Positions 16,142 to 28,700 of a stretch of DNA of 64,000 nucleotides are shown here, one piece after another. A model generated the notes under the pieces. It saw only the letters and a program-made list of their open reading frames with translations. It did not search any database and was not told where the DNA came from. Source of the stretch: Acridotheres tristis (Eukaryota > Chordata > Aves > Passeriformes > Sturnidae). Numbering within the stretch: the stretch's first letter is position 1; each line of letters begins with the position of its first letter. The stretch spans positions 11,547,449-11,611,448 of the forward strand of contig CM072894.1 of the NCBI GenBank assembly GCA_037013685.1, in the 5' to 3' direction. The position numbers and the translations under genes are program-made.

Positions 16142-18857
16142 GAAAAACCAAAATTCATGGCTTTCTCAGGGTTGTGAAATGATACTATCATCACATCCAC
16201 TTTTATGTCCCAAATACAGTTTTGCTGTCTCAGTTGTGAGTTGTAAGCATGTGATTTCCTTGAAGATAGAACAATTAAAAAGAATCCTTTGTATGCCCTG
16301 GAGTATTTTCCTGGAACTACTATATGCCTGGTAACCCCAGGGATTTTATTTTTAGGCGGCCATGGGATAAAAAATAATTAGCTAGATCTAGTTCCACCCT
16401 TTTTTTATCCTTTGTGATGCATCACAAATCAAATCTTATCTGCATTGAACCATACTAGCTTAAGAGGCTTTTACACAGCTCCAAAATGTCCCAAACCCAA
16501 GGTGTTAGAGACTGATTTTTCTCTTAAAACTCATAGTAGGATCCTTTAATGCTCTTCTTCTTGGAACTTAAATGTTCACCATCACTCCAGATGATGGTGT
16601 GTGTCTGTAGCAGGATGTTAAATCCTTTTATAACAGTAAAATGAAATCAGTTTGTTTTAAAGACCACTGTAATAAAAGACTTGTCAGTATCTGCCCATAG
16701 GATAGCTATCTAAACATTATGCAGTTCATCTGCTGAATATCCAGTGGCATCTGGATTTGAAAGGAGATACAGATCTGCAAAACTACTGAACAATGTTGAT
16801 ACAGTTTTGATACCATTCTAAACAGCTAGAAAAAAAGATAATGTTTGTTGTTAAGTACAGTAATACCTTTCTAAATAATAAAATATTTAGATTGACCTCA
16901 GGATATATCTGTAGACAAAAAATAACTGAAATATGTTCTTGTCTCAACAAACTAGAAGTGCTGGCCTAACTTGATTTGATTGGTCCAATGGAGTGGTAGA
17001 TTGAGTGACTTCACATGCAGAATGCAACTCAAAGAATGTTTCAGATAATCTAGAACTGGAGTCTTAATGAAGTACAAACTTGGTGGTTTATACAAAAACT
17101 ATTTCATAATCCAGTAGAGCACAATCTGCTTGAACGTTTTCTCCATCCTTCAGCCTGAGTTCCGTTACATGAGACTGGGTACAGCCAGTGTCAAATGCTA
17201 TTTGATAGGAATGTTTGTGTTACTTTTTTCCCCTTCTCTTACTGACATATTTTCTGGCAGTAGTGGGACTTAGAACATGCAAAATAAAGAACAAATTCTC
17301 TCTCTGAGCCAAGAGTGTGGTACTGCTGGCTAATACTGTAGTGCTTGCACTGGGAAGTGCCAAGTGTGGTTGACGTCTGAAAGAGAGAAAAATGAATTTG
17401 TGGGAGCCTAAAAGATCTATAGGACAAAAGGTCATATGTTGATTCATTTTTCCATTGCAAATTCAGATGTTATCACTTTTCCTAATAACTTTTTGGGAAG
17501 TAGTGAATTAGATGTCAACTACAAGATTAGGATGCTGTAAAATATGAGCTATTAGATTCAGGACAAGGCACAGGCTACCCTGCAGTGACTCAGTTATTAT
17601 GAAATAGTACTTATTCCAGTTGTTTGAATTTTGTCTTTCCTTTGAGCAGCTTAAGGAAATAATACCCCAGTAGATATTAAGTGCATCAGCTATTATCCCT
17701 TTCTGATTTTATTGTAGTGCTGAACACTGCATATTTTACATTATTAAACATGCTTTACAAGACCTATGATTATTCTAAGAATTAGAGATGGTGGTTCTTA
17801 CTCGATTTTTTTTTTTTTGGCTGAAGTACTGATAGAGATTTGAGGAACACTAGAACTGTATTTATTGCATACAAGACAGTTGCACATAAATTTTTAAAAT
17901 GAAGGTTTTTTTAGTGGATATATTGGAAAGTCCACAATAATTCAGTTTAATCTACTCTGTCCAAGCCTGTTTCTGATTCTTATTTTCTTTATCTAGCAAA
18001 AGCAACTTGGCTGAGTATTTTAATATACATGTCTGAAGAGTATGCATTCAAACTATAAAATTCTGAACCCAATACTTAGTGTATTTTTACTTTGCTGGCT
18101 GATCTCTTCAATGCTGAAAGAATCAGGACTTAGTAAGGGATCCTGATATATTGAGAATTGACTAATTGTATTCTTTCAAATTTTCTAGTTGGCAAAACAC
18201 AACAGAATTTTGCTCCCTTCAGTTTTCTAGTTATCTTCTCTCCTGCAAGACTTAGCAATGTGTAAAGTAGGACAATAGGATGCAATGTCTTTATGTGTAA
18301 ACTTACTCAGATAACTGTATCATAACCTACTTTCAAGATGAAAAATTAATTTCTGTAAGTAGTGAAGTTTTCATTTGGTTGCTGCTAGATTTCATTTGGC
18401 ATTTCTTAAATGAGTGCATGTTCTCATTTGAAAGTCCAGGTTCTGCAGAAATGTCTTCATGCTTTGGAGTAACTGATTCTGCAGGTGGCATGAAAGCTTG
18501 TTGGCCACTATAAGAGGGCAGAGCAAAGCTTTTCCTCTCTGTAGATGTGCTGGGACTTCTGAAGCTGTAGCTGGATTGATTCATCCTAACACTGTGTGTG
18601 GCTAATGTATTAATTAGCCAGCTGTTCTTCTCTTTTGCAGGAGATGATCATGCACGTGCCTCTGACTGGGAAGCATTTGAGAATGTGTGCTACTGTCTTA
18701 GGCTGGGTAACTGCTGGTCTTGGGGGCTGAAACACTCCCTCCTCCTTTTCTTCTTGCAGCACTTTGTGTGGGAAATATTAATGTTATTTTCACGTTTCAG
18801 TACAGAAGGATTGGGTTTTTCAAACCATTTCAGCTAGAGGAGAGTAATGATGGTTGA

Positions 18858-19080
18858 TATAGAATCACAGAATACAAGGAGTTGGAAGGGACCACAGGGG
18901 TCACTGAGTCCCACTCCTGGCCTTCCACAGCACCATCCCCAAGACTCACACCCTGTGCCTGAGAGCATTGTCCAAACACTTCCTGAACTCTGTCAGACTT
19001 GGTGCTGTGACCAGTTCCCAGACTGAACAGACCAAGTGACCCCAAAACACTCATCCTTCTGCACATACTTCTAGGTGCTG
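18858..19080 (-). mobile_element. CR1 LINE fragment, reverse orientation
   Basis: The left edge (AGAATCACAGAAT, GTTGGAAGGGACC) is the reverse complement of the usual CR1 3' end, so the element lies on the minus strand. It continues through the inverted CR1 segments (accacaggggtcactgagtc, ccaaacacttcctgaactc) and fades near 19075. Confidence 0.85.
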
Positions 19081-22000
19081 TCTAGGTCAGCCTAATTAGG
19101 CTGATCTCATGGAAAAGCTGTTCCACCTACCGTCTCTTCTAAAGAATAATAGTAAAAAATGTCAAAAATTAGTTTTGAGTACTGGTATTACAGGCAATTT
19201 TTTCTTCCTTTTTAAAAACCATTTTCTGGGCTTAAATCTGAAAATCATCAGTCTTGCTTATCTGCACACTCTTTCTTCATAGAACTTCTGTATTCTGAAT
19301 TTCTGGAATAACTCCTGAAATAAAAGTAGGCCTGAGATTTTCAGCTCTTTTTCATTTTTTTCAATACTGACAAAAGGGCTGAAAATAAAAGCCAGGAGGC
19401 CAGAAGAAATAAATTCTCAAATGTGTAGGCAAGGGTGGGTCAGCTCCATCATAATTTGTTATATAATTATATAAAAGTTAGATGACAAAGTGTTTGGAGT
19501 AGTATTGTTTGAAGGTTACATCATTCTTGCAAAAATTGGGTGTTGTATTTCAGAAAGTTCCTTTAAAAAGGATAAAGAGACATTTGACTTTGAGTCTCCA
19601 TTGTTTGTAATATCCTCTTTCAGCATGAAAATATTTTCCGTTCCCATCAGTTTTCTTTTTTTATTTGGCAAACATGAATATTTTTCCTGAACTGTGAGTA
19701 GAATGAAAAATTGTTATTTTTGTTGGCTTGAAGACATTGTAGCTTCCCCTCCAATAAGACTGGCAGATTTATTTTTAGAGTTCTTGTCCCAATACATCTC
19801 ATACAGTTATTTAGTGAAAGTAGATTAGACAAGACTAAATAATAGGTTTAATGTAGGCCTTGCTTGTAAGATTTGAGGGTGAGCTGTATGTGACAGAGAA
19901 TGGGTTCTTTCTGTCTGTGAATATGCAGTAAGTTTTACTCCATGGTTACATAGCTATCTGCTCAGTGCTCTTGGCTGTCTCCATCTCCCTCTAATCCAGC
20001 TCCAAAGGGACTACTTCTGACATTCCAAACTGCTGAGCAGCTTTCCGACAGCTGTTATTGAAATCTGAATAAAAACAAAACTGTTTTCTTTGCCTTCCTC
20101 CCCACTGGGGATCAGGTGAAAATGGAGCCAATTGCTTGTGTGTGCCAAATCTACCCCAGTGCTGCACTGCCAGTGCAGGGGAGGTCAGCTCTCATATGCT
20201 TCAAAGGCAAAGACAGAGAATTGGGGTTGCACTTAGAGAGCACAAACAATAGTTTGTAAGGGCTGGAGATGTGAGCCCTGTGTACAGAGGGACCTGCTTG
20301 GCACTGTGGGTGAGGTGGCCCAAGATAAAGAGCAATCATGGGTGACCTCATCACCGTGGTCCTGGACCTTTAAACTCTAACATTCAGTCTACAGGAAAAC
20401 TATCTTAGGTGTTTCAAAGGTTTAATAATCTAGGTGTTAACATTCCTGTTCCTGGTAATTCAGTTAGTCAGGTAAAAGATTAGACACACTGTAAAATATG
20501 TGCTTAGAATGGGAAAAAGAAATGAAATGAAAGACTTCAAGCTGAAGATTAGAAATTAGGCTTATTTTTAGTTGAGGGGTTTTTTTCCAAGAATTCTGGG
20601 AAGCAGCTATTTCCTTTCTAATGAAACATGTACAGAATGTTTATGATTCTTCTAGAGTGCAGTTTATTTTTTGTACTTGTTGCTTATTGATATTTCTGGA
20701 AATGTCATCTTTCTCCTCTCCACATTCTTCACTGGGGTTGCTTAAGGGAGACTTCTGTAATGGCTAGGAAAAAAATCTTTGAGAAAGAAAGAACACATGG
20801 CCCTGTCGTTCCATCACTCCAATTTATTGTTTCTTGCAGTGCAAGATGTGTAATGATGATGTTCTCTCAAGTTTCTGCTTGTAAAAATAGTTTCAATAAT
20901 GTGTTTAGAAACAGTTTCGGAGATTCTGGTTATGCTTTGTAACACTGGAACTGTTTGTATTTCCTCGGGAAGATGATGGTATGCCAATATTTTGGTCACA
21001 CTTAAGAAGATTCCATTTTCTAAGTCACAGTGCTGTACAGCTAATTTCATCGAATTTCTTACTTCCATAAAAATACTTTTATAGATGGAATTTTAATAAA
21101 CAATATGACCAGGGAGATTTAGAAGAGGAAAAAGTGAGGGTGAAGGAGAATAGATATTCTGCATTTCTGTGTACATTGGCAAATGATCTTGAGTGTGCTG
21201 AATTCATCAAATCTCCTTTTCTGAAACTTTGCATCTGTAAGAAAGCCACTCTCCTAGTATATAAGAAATTTGCCTCCTTGCAGAATGATACAGATGGGAG
21301 TCCACAGGCTGTTCAAGGGCTTTGGACATGAGCTGAACTAGTTTACAGAATCACAGGCAAAGAATTCACTGAACTAGTTTAAAGCTGGCTGCTATTTACA
21401 TTTTGTTTAACTGTCTGGTTCTACAGTACATAGATCTCAAACAGTTGGCTTCCTATTGATTAACTTAAAAAAAAAAATTCATCTGAAGCTTGAAAATACA
21501 ATCCAGTCTTAGAGACACTTCTTCATAAAGCTTCATGTATTTTAAAATTGAAAAATTCACTACTGAGCATGCAGTTCTCATTTCCAGGTACTTGTGCATG
21601 TAGTTTTTGGGTAGAAGGATAATTGGAATATTTGGGGTGAATGAGCACAGAAACTATTTGCCTGGAGGAAGACAAGGAATTAGGGCTTAGCCTTTCCCTT
21701 TGTTGCTTCCCAGAAGGTGCTGCAGAGTTCTTCATATTTTATTTTTTAAGTTGAAAATACATTTTTAGATACTAAAGTTACATTTTTTTCTCTTACATTG
21801 AAAAAGATGAGTAAAAGTGCAAGACTGCAGTTCAGGACAGGTCATTCCCACAGACAGGCAGACAAAGGCATCAGGTCCATATCTACCACGGGAAGATGCA
21901 CATTCAAATCATGGGGAATTGGCAAGGGCAGGTGAGCAGGAGGGGTCTGGACAGAGCAGATACTGATAGACTGACAGGGAATGTGACAACAGGGACAGTG

Positions 22001-24050
22001 GCTGCCTTAAGGCAGGTTCACCTTCCAGCCTGTGCCCCTTCAGCTTCTCCAGCTCAGATTTGGTAACCCTTCCTTCCTTCCATCTGCATCCAAACCTGTG
22101 GAAGTTGGAACATGCAAAGGCAAAAGAAGGTCAGTCTTTGACTCTTACTGTACAGTATACTTACTACCTGCAACACTTTGATTAGAGAATCTGTGAATTT
22201 AAAACAACTTGGAATAAGTCCCTAGAGATTTCTATTGTTATGAGTTTTTTTGTTCTTATATGATGTAATCATGTCTATTCCACAGACATTGACCATCTAT
22301 TGGAGAAAAATGTAGAAGTACTGGATAGTAATTATAACCTCTTCACTTCCTAAAAGTGAAAATTGAGGAGTAAAAGTAATCTTTTACAGTAACCTAGCAG
22401 TAGATGTGCAGTTTTGGCTTAGACCTATTTTATTCTGCAGAATCTTAACTGTGTGCTTGCATATAATTACACTGTCATCCTGGAGCAGAGTGTTTCAGGC
22501 AGAAAAGAGAAAGAAGTTCTCCTTCACCCTTTTGTTTGCTCAGAAAAAACACTTAGAGTAACTGCTGGAGGGACAGAAGATGGAGGAGAGGCTTTTGGAA
22601 GGCAGTTGTCTACATGAATAAGAAAGTTGTTGCAAGGTTTCTCTTATGATGACTTGTTCATGGTGATAAGCACATTCTTCAGTTCTAATAACAAATATAG
22701 AGAACAACAGGGGTTTGTTCTCCAGCTGTGGAGAGGATTTGTTTAGTACTATTTTGTTTGCTGAGCTCACTCTTGAGATCCAATTAATACCTTAGTATGT
22801 ACTTTAGCTACTGGTGACGTGTCTTTGCATCCACTTAAATCACAGTGAACCTGTTGGCAGCCAGTCATTCCTGCACTGTAGACAGTGCTTGTATGGATGA
22901 GTGAATGTTTACTTTTTGGAATTCCCCATTTTGCTTGCTTTTGTCAGGAATACAACTTGTGGGATTTATCTTTCATCCACATCATTGAGTCTTCCTACTT
23001 TGTGCCAGAGGGCATCAAATATTGTAGTTTTATGGCAGAATGTTGGTAGTTCCGGCCAAAGGTGAAACAAAGGTCAATGTAAATGTAAAAGAAATAAAAT
23101 ATTGAAAATATGCAAGAATGCAAGAGAGCAGAATGTGCTGGGGAAATGTGGGAGAAGTAGACTTACTGTAATTACAAAATAGTAAAAATTAAGACTTTAG
23201 TCTTCATGTTTTTCAGCTTTCACACACAGGCTGCCCCTCACTGCCTTTTTGCCACACAGCAAGAACAATAATAAATGCTAAGCTAAAAGGCAATATGTAA
23301 AGTTGGTTTTCTGCCATTCTATGCCTCCAAGTGTAAAAGTACCAGAGCTAGATGTTCCATAAATGCAGCTCAGAATTTACAGCAGTAACAGGAACCTATT
23401 TGCCTGCTTGTTGACAGCAATGCATCAGAACACTGCAAAAACCAACTTAGGCAATGCCAATTCCTTAAACTGGAATTCCCACCATTCTGAATATAAATAG
23501 AACTAAAATGTCATCCAGTAATAATGACTCCTCTGCTCTTGCCAGCTCATAGTAGACAAGTGGGGAAGGATCTGGTTTTGATAGCAAGGTGTGTGCTTAT
23601 CTGTCCAGCAGTTGCATTGAACTTGCCTTCCCTTCAATCTGTTGATGCAGATGTCCTAGAACAGCTGGAGTGTGTAACAGCAGCAATTCCTGCCTGGGCC
23701 CTGGAGCAGCGAGATCTCTCCCACAGAGGCTTTGCCAAGTGTCAGCCTATGGGGCTGGAGTTTGGCATTTGGTGAGTTTACAGCAGCAAGAGTTCTGAGG
23801 TGCTTGTGTAGCCCAGGGTGAACAGAAGGATGTGTGGGAAAGACACGGGGCAGGCACACACCTGAGCTGGGGAGCAGAGGGGCAGGGCTCAGGTTATCAC
23901 CTCATCTTCAGCTCCTGCATGCCTGTACTTGACAGACATCAGAGTTTAGCAAAGTGATTTTCTCTTCAAGTATGAAATGGCTTCTGTTTTCGACACGTGT
24001 CCCCCCCAAATACTGCAATGATAGCTTCATATGAATTAGCAGCAGTGCAT
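19081..24050. other. Intergenic, no gene seen
   Basis: Five kilobases of AT-rich sequence with only short ORFs and no convincing splice-flanked coding segment on either strand. Somewhat more GC-rich patches lie at about 20090-20370, 21830-22110 and 23520-23920. They have the look of old repeats or unconstrained sequence, but I cannot name a family. No tRNA, rRNA or known small RNA is recognisable. Confidence 0.55.
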
Positions 24051-25750
24051 TCAACTGAATGAATGGAGACTAATAAAAAAAAATAAAATTGAAAACCTTG
24101 CCCTTGACATTTGTCCTTTTTTTCCACATTCACTTGCATTGTAATCTGCCTGAGACATTGATAGGAGCCCTATCATCCTCAGATATGGCTATAGAAAAAA
24201 GTAATTGAAAAATAAATTATTTGGCAATTCCAATTTATTGACAATTTTTATTACGAGAATTCTGAGGGTGGCAGAACCTGCACATTGTTCCAAATTGCTA
24301 AGGTGCAATAAGACAACCAGATTTTGATGACATTTGCAGTTAGATGTGGGGTACCTGGGGGTGGGGGCAGAGTGAATTAAAAAGATAAGTCACTACTGTA
24401 CATGTCAGATTTCATATGGAACAATAGTGACATGATAGGCATTAAGGGATATATAGGTGTGCTACAAGGGAAGATAAATGTAAATATTTTACCATATTAT
24501 TTAACATGGTGGGGCTTGCTGGGTTTCTACTAAAACGTCTTTAACTGAACTCTGATATTTTAGAAGGTGTTCCCACTAATGTTTCCAGGAATTTTATAAG
24601 GTAAATTTTCTGTTTTTTTTCTCTTGAGACTTATGGAAGCTTAGAAAAAAATTATATCATGTTAATAAATTTATATGTAAATTATAATATACATCTAAAT
24701 AATTCCCAAAATGACACAAAATGCAAAAAGTTAAAAATAAATGAGAAACCACTTGTGTATATGATTTTATGTATATGTTGTTAAGCATTTTAAGATAAGT
24801 TTGATTAATATTTTTAAAATGCTCATTGTGAACAGCAGTATAAAAGGTTATGCAGTTGTAATGGAATTTTAAATATTAGTTTCCAACCCATTTCCTGTAA
24901 ATATTTTTAATAGATGTGTAAAATATTTATTTTACTATCCCAAAGTGGTCTTGGAGGTGATTTTTGTTTTAAAGATTAAGAGGTAAAGGTGCAATGGAGG
25001 GGGGATTTGTTTTCCACAATCTTTCCATATTAGTTGTCATTTTACATTGTATGATTTATCAAGAAAAGTACATGAGCAATTACATATTATTATGCTGGCA
25101 TTTAATTTTTTAATTGGAAAGACACAATCTTTTTAAATCCATAATTATTGTTTTTAAGTATAATGTGCTATTGATGTTTTCAAGCATTATAAAATTTTCT
25201 TCATTACAATTACAGCTTTTGTAATAGGCCCTGCAAAGCATAATTAGATTGAATATTTAACAGAGAACTTTTTATTCTTTTAGTTGTGAAAATGTAGCCT
25301 TAATGTATTTTTTTAATGAAATCTCAAACCTAATCTCTGTGGTCAATCCCAAGCAATGACTCCCCCAGGAGACCATAAATGTTTTAATGTACCCTAATAT
25401 ACTATATAAATATATATCTAGAGAGAGAGAGATAGATATTGTATATCTCTAATGCCAGATATTCAGTACTTATTTAAATAACAAGAATACTAAAAAGGAG
25501 AATAGAAAGAACCTGAAACTAGGAGAAGCTTTTTGCTGTATATTGTACCATAAAGTCCCCATCAGTATTCTATTATTCAGTAGTAGCTATCTGTACAGGC
25601 TATTTGAATGGAAGCACATTAAAAAGATAACACTTTTTTGAAGGAAATAGTTCATTTATTATTTTGTGACCATAATCAGTACTACTATTAATTATATAAG
25701 CATGAAAATGAGCAGTATGAATGTAAAACCGGAAAATTTAAAATCTAGAC
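24051..25750. other. Strongly AT-rich block, candidate conserved noncoding element
   Basis: This stretch is clearly more AT-rich than its flanks. Runs such as TTTAATTTTTTAATTGG and many AATTA / TAATTA homeodomain-type cores occur, especially at 24600-25350. It lacks recognisable CR1 or LTR sequence and has no coding ORF. It ends in a TA/GA microsatellite near 25400-25440. AT-rich, repeat-poor blocks of this kind in vertebrate intergenic DNA are often conserved noncoding (enhancer) elements, but conservation cannot be seen from one sequence. Confidence 0.35.
25396..25450. repeat. TA / GA microsatellite
   Basis: A short alternating TA tract passes into a (GA)n run at about 25420-25432 and then GATAGATATT. 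Simple sequence repeat. Confidence 0.7.
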
Positions 25751-28700
25751 GTATTCTTTTATCTCATAGCAATCAAGCTTCCCAGCAACACAAAGAACAG
25801 AAACAAGAGTGGAACTGAACTGCTGACATGTGCTGAGTGCTACTTGTAGACAGTTTACAAAGTGCAACCATGACACAAGTCATAGAAGGGTGGTGATCCA
25901 AGCTCCTTGTGCCTTTCACCAAGAGTGATTCTGGCACAGACATGAGGGAGGATTAGCTCCTGGAGAATGGGAGGTGGCTCCAGCCCCAGCAGTGCAGAGG
26001 TCTCACCGTGGGCAGTGGTTCCTCGCAAGGCGCTGCTGGTGCTGCAGCCCTGATGTCAGCAGCCAGGGCTGCATCAGAGCATCAGCCGTGCTTGCTTTTA
26101 GCTCACCCCTGTTCTTCAGGTGCTCAGCAATTCCTCTCATGATGGGGGGACAAACTAACAGGACAGGCATTTATAGTCAATGTCAATGACAAAAAGGTGT
26201 GTCGAAGGTGAATACTGCCTGCTGCCACGGCCCTGCTGTCACAAGGGAGTTAGAAATGTGTGTAGGAAGAGAAGCATGGTGACACGGCATTGGGAACCCA
26301 GTGTCTGCTATACTAGAGTGTTAGCCTAAAGGTCTATTTAAAAAGAGGAAGATTTTACCTTCTTCATCTTGATGCTCCTGTGAGGAATAAGAAACTAGAT
26401 ACTTGCTTACAAAACAAGGTAGCAAAATAAGGAGAGTAAATGGCAAAAAGTTACTGCTGTAGAGGGAAATGAATCAAGTTTGTTTCTCTCCAACTTTTTT
26501 AAAATAGCAGCCCTACAAACTGTTCTATCACAAGTTATAAAAAAGAAATACAGGAAGATGGTAGGAAACGGCAAAAGCTATACTTGAACTAGCTAAGCAA
26601 AATTATTACCTTCAAATGTGTCAGCCAAGATAGATTATAATTCAGACATTTCAGCAGTGAAAATATTTCTCAGTTGCTGCACTATATTGCAATAAGCTGA
26701 GAAAATATTAGAAATAGAGATTTCTTTCACTAAGACTTCTTTGGTATGTAGTATTACTATTCTCAAAAATGATCTGGTCAGATTTGTCTCATAATCCTCT
26801 GTTTACATGTAGCAAGCAATACCTATAGATACTGCACAGGTTCAGAGTGGTGTGTGGTGGGATGGTGCACAGCTTGGAAACTGCTCTCCTGGCAAAAGTC
26901 ATGGCTGCTTTTCAACAGGACCATTTGGACTTGTACATTTAAATCACAGCAGCCTAGAGACTGGGAAGCTGAAATAGGGAAACTGTAGTCTCCTCATCTC
27001 CTCATCTTCGGTGAGTTCATGCCGGATCCTGTGGCGCCAGTACCATGCTGAACATCTGTTGTTTTGATTCCTCTGTTTAAATAGATGGGATTAGAAGGGG
27101 AGAAAAACCATCATCTCCTCCCCCTCACCATTCTGTCCAAAGCTCAGTTACTATGAAGACAGATCTTATTTATTTCCTGTCAGAAAAGGCTTCACTGACA
27201 TGGAGTATTTGATTTTTTGGAGACTGGTTCTGACTCAGTTTTCTGCTGCATTAAGATGTAAGATCTAATTATTGTAAATTGCATGCAGGTAGGCTGCATG
27301 TAAGCTCCTCTGTAAATCTGTATTAATGCCATTGATTTGGGTAGGCTTCACTGTATTAACTGACATGCCCTGGAATTAGAGTAGGTTAACTGAAACCAGG
27401 ATCTGTTTTAATTTGTGCTATTTGGATCTAGGAAATACTTTGTTTAATATTGTAGCTGCAGGAGATAAGTACTGTTTTCTGAGAAGCAACAGAGAATATC
27501 CATTGAAGGTCTCTGTATACTCTTAAACCTAAAGGCAAAACATTAATTGTTAAATCCATTATTCTTTCATATCCTGTGCTTATATCAAGAGGACCATTTG
27601 CATGTTGATGTAAGATGGAAACAAGATCTTTTGTGTAACATCAAAAATACTCTTGATTTCTACTCCAAGTATTAAAAACCTACTGCCAGTGAATTCTAAC
27701 ACCTCATCCTATGCTCAGAATCCACCAAAATAACAAACTACCAATCTGAGACCCGAGAGATAAGCTCTCTCCAGTAGAACTCAGGGAAATTGTCAATTTT
27801 GATTTGTTTTTTCTTTTTAGATCAAAAAGCTTTTGCAAATTTGCATAAACCTTTGCACATTTGGGCTAAAGTTTATGCAAAACCCGAGAGGAAAAGAATG
27901 GGAGAGAGATGAAAATCTGTGCTCTTTAAATTAGCAAATGAATTCCTGGCTTTACCAGAGGACATTAGAAAACACGTTTGTTGTGAATCCCAAGCATCAT
28001 AGTATGAACAACACTTCCCACTAATGCACACCCACGCCACACCTTTGAGACTTTGGTTCAGTCCGTGTTTGGAGCAGATGGCTCTGGGTGTCCACATCCA
28101 CTGTTCAATCAGCAGGGTGCCTAAGGCTTGGAATCACACAAATAGGAAAATTCTGCCACCCAGTAGACTTCAATGCTACAAGTGTTTTAAAAAAGCAGAG
28201 TGTAGCTTTTTTGTTGTTGTCATCCTTCTGGTCCTTAAACAAGTCCACATGACAAAGAATCCTCAGCCTGGCTGCCAGACTCTGTGGTAACACTTTGGTG
28301 ACTGCAGCAAGCTCAAACCTGCTAAGCTGTCCCACCAAGTGTAAGTGTGTGCACAGATATGGTGGTGGCAATACTGAGAGGGGAAAATAACTTAAGATTC
28401 TTTTCCTCTCTGGTGCTGAACAACTTCAGAAAACAATCATGTCATTCCAGCACTTGATATGATTTTTTGGGCTTTGCAAATGATACAGGCAGCTGAGGGT
28501 GCCCTGTTGAAAGTAACTAGTACTTGTTATTGGCAGGAAGAATGAGCCTTTTTCATGTGTTCATATTCTAACTATCGAATCCTACTGACTCTCCTCATAG
28601 TTCATAGGTTTATCCCTAATTTGGCATCCAGCTCTGCATCAGATGTTATCACATAGTCATCTTCATTCTCTGGTGAATGTTTCAATTTCCAGTATTTCTT

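Larger units (their letters stand above)
12441..18857. other. Intergenic region with weak exon-like ORFs and repeats
   Basis: No recognisable gene. Three long minus-strand ORFs lie at about 12598-12821, 14157-14598 and 18333-18645, and a short plus-strand exon-like series lies at about 13300-13710. None matches a family I know. ORFs of similar length occur by chance elsewhere in the window (135 codons at 49270-49677), so I do not call them genes. A diverged repeat pair lies at 14601-14685 and 15754-15822, and a CR1 fragment at 16000-16141. The rest is unremarkable AT-rich sequence. Confidence 0.5.

Noticed and set aside
18641..18710. CTTTTGCAG acceptor-like site on + strand
   Set aside because: A good acceptor motif, but no donor with an open frame and no related exon nearby.
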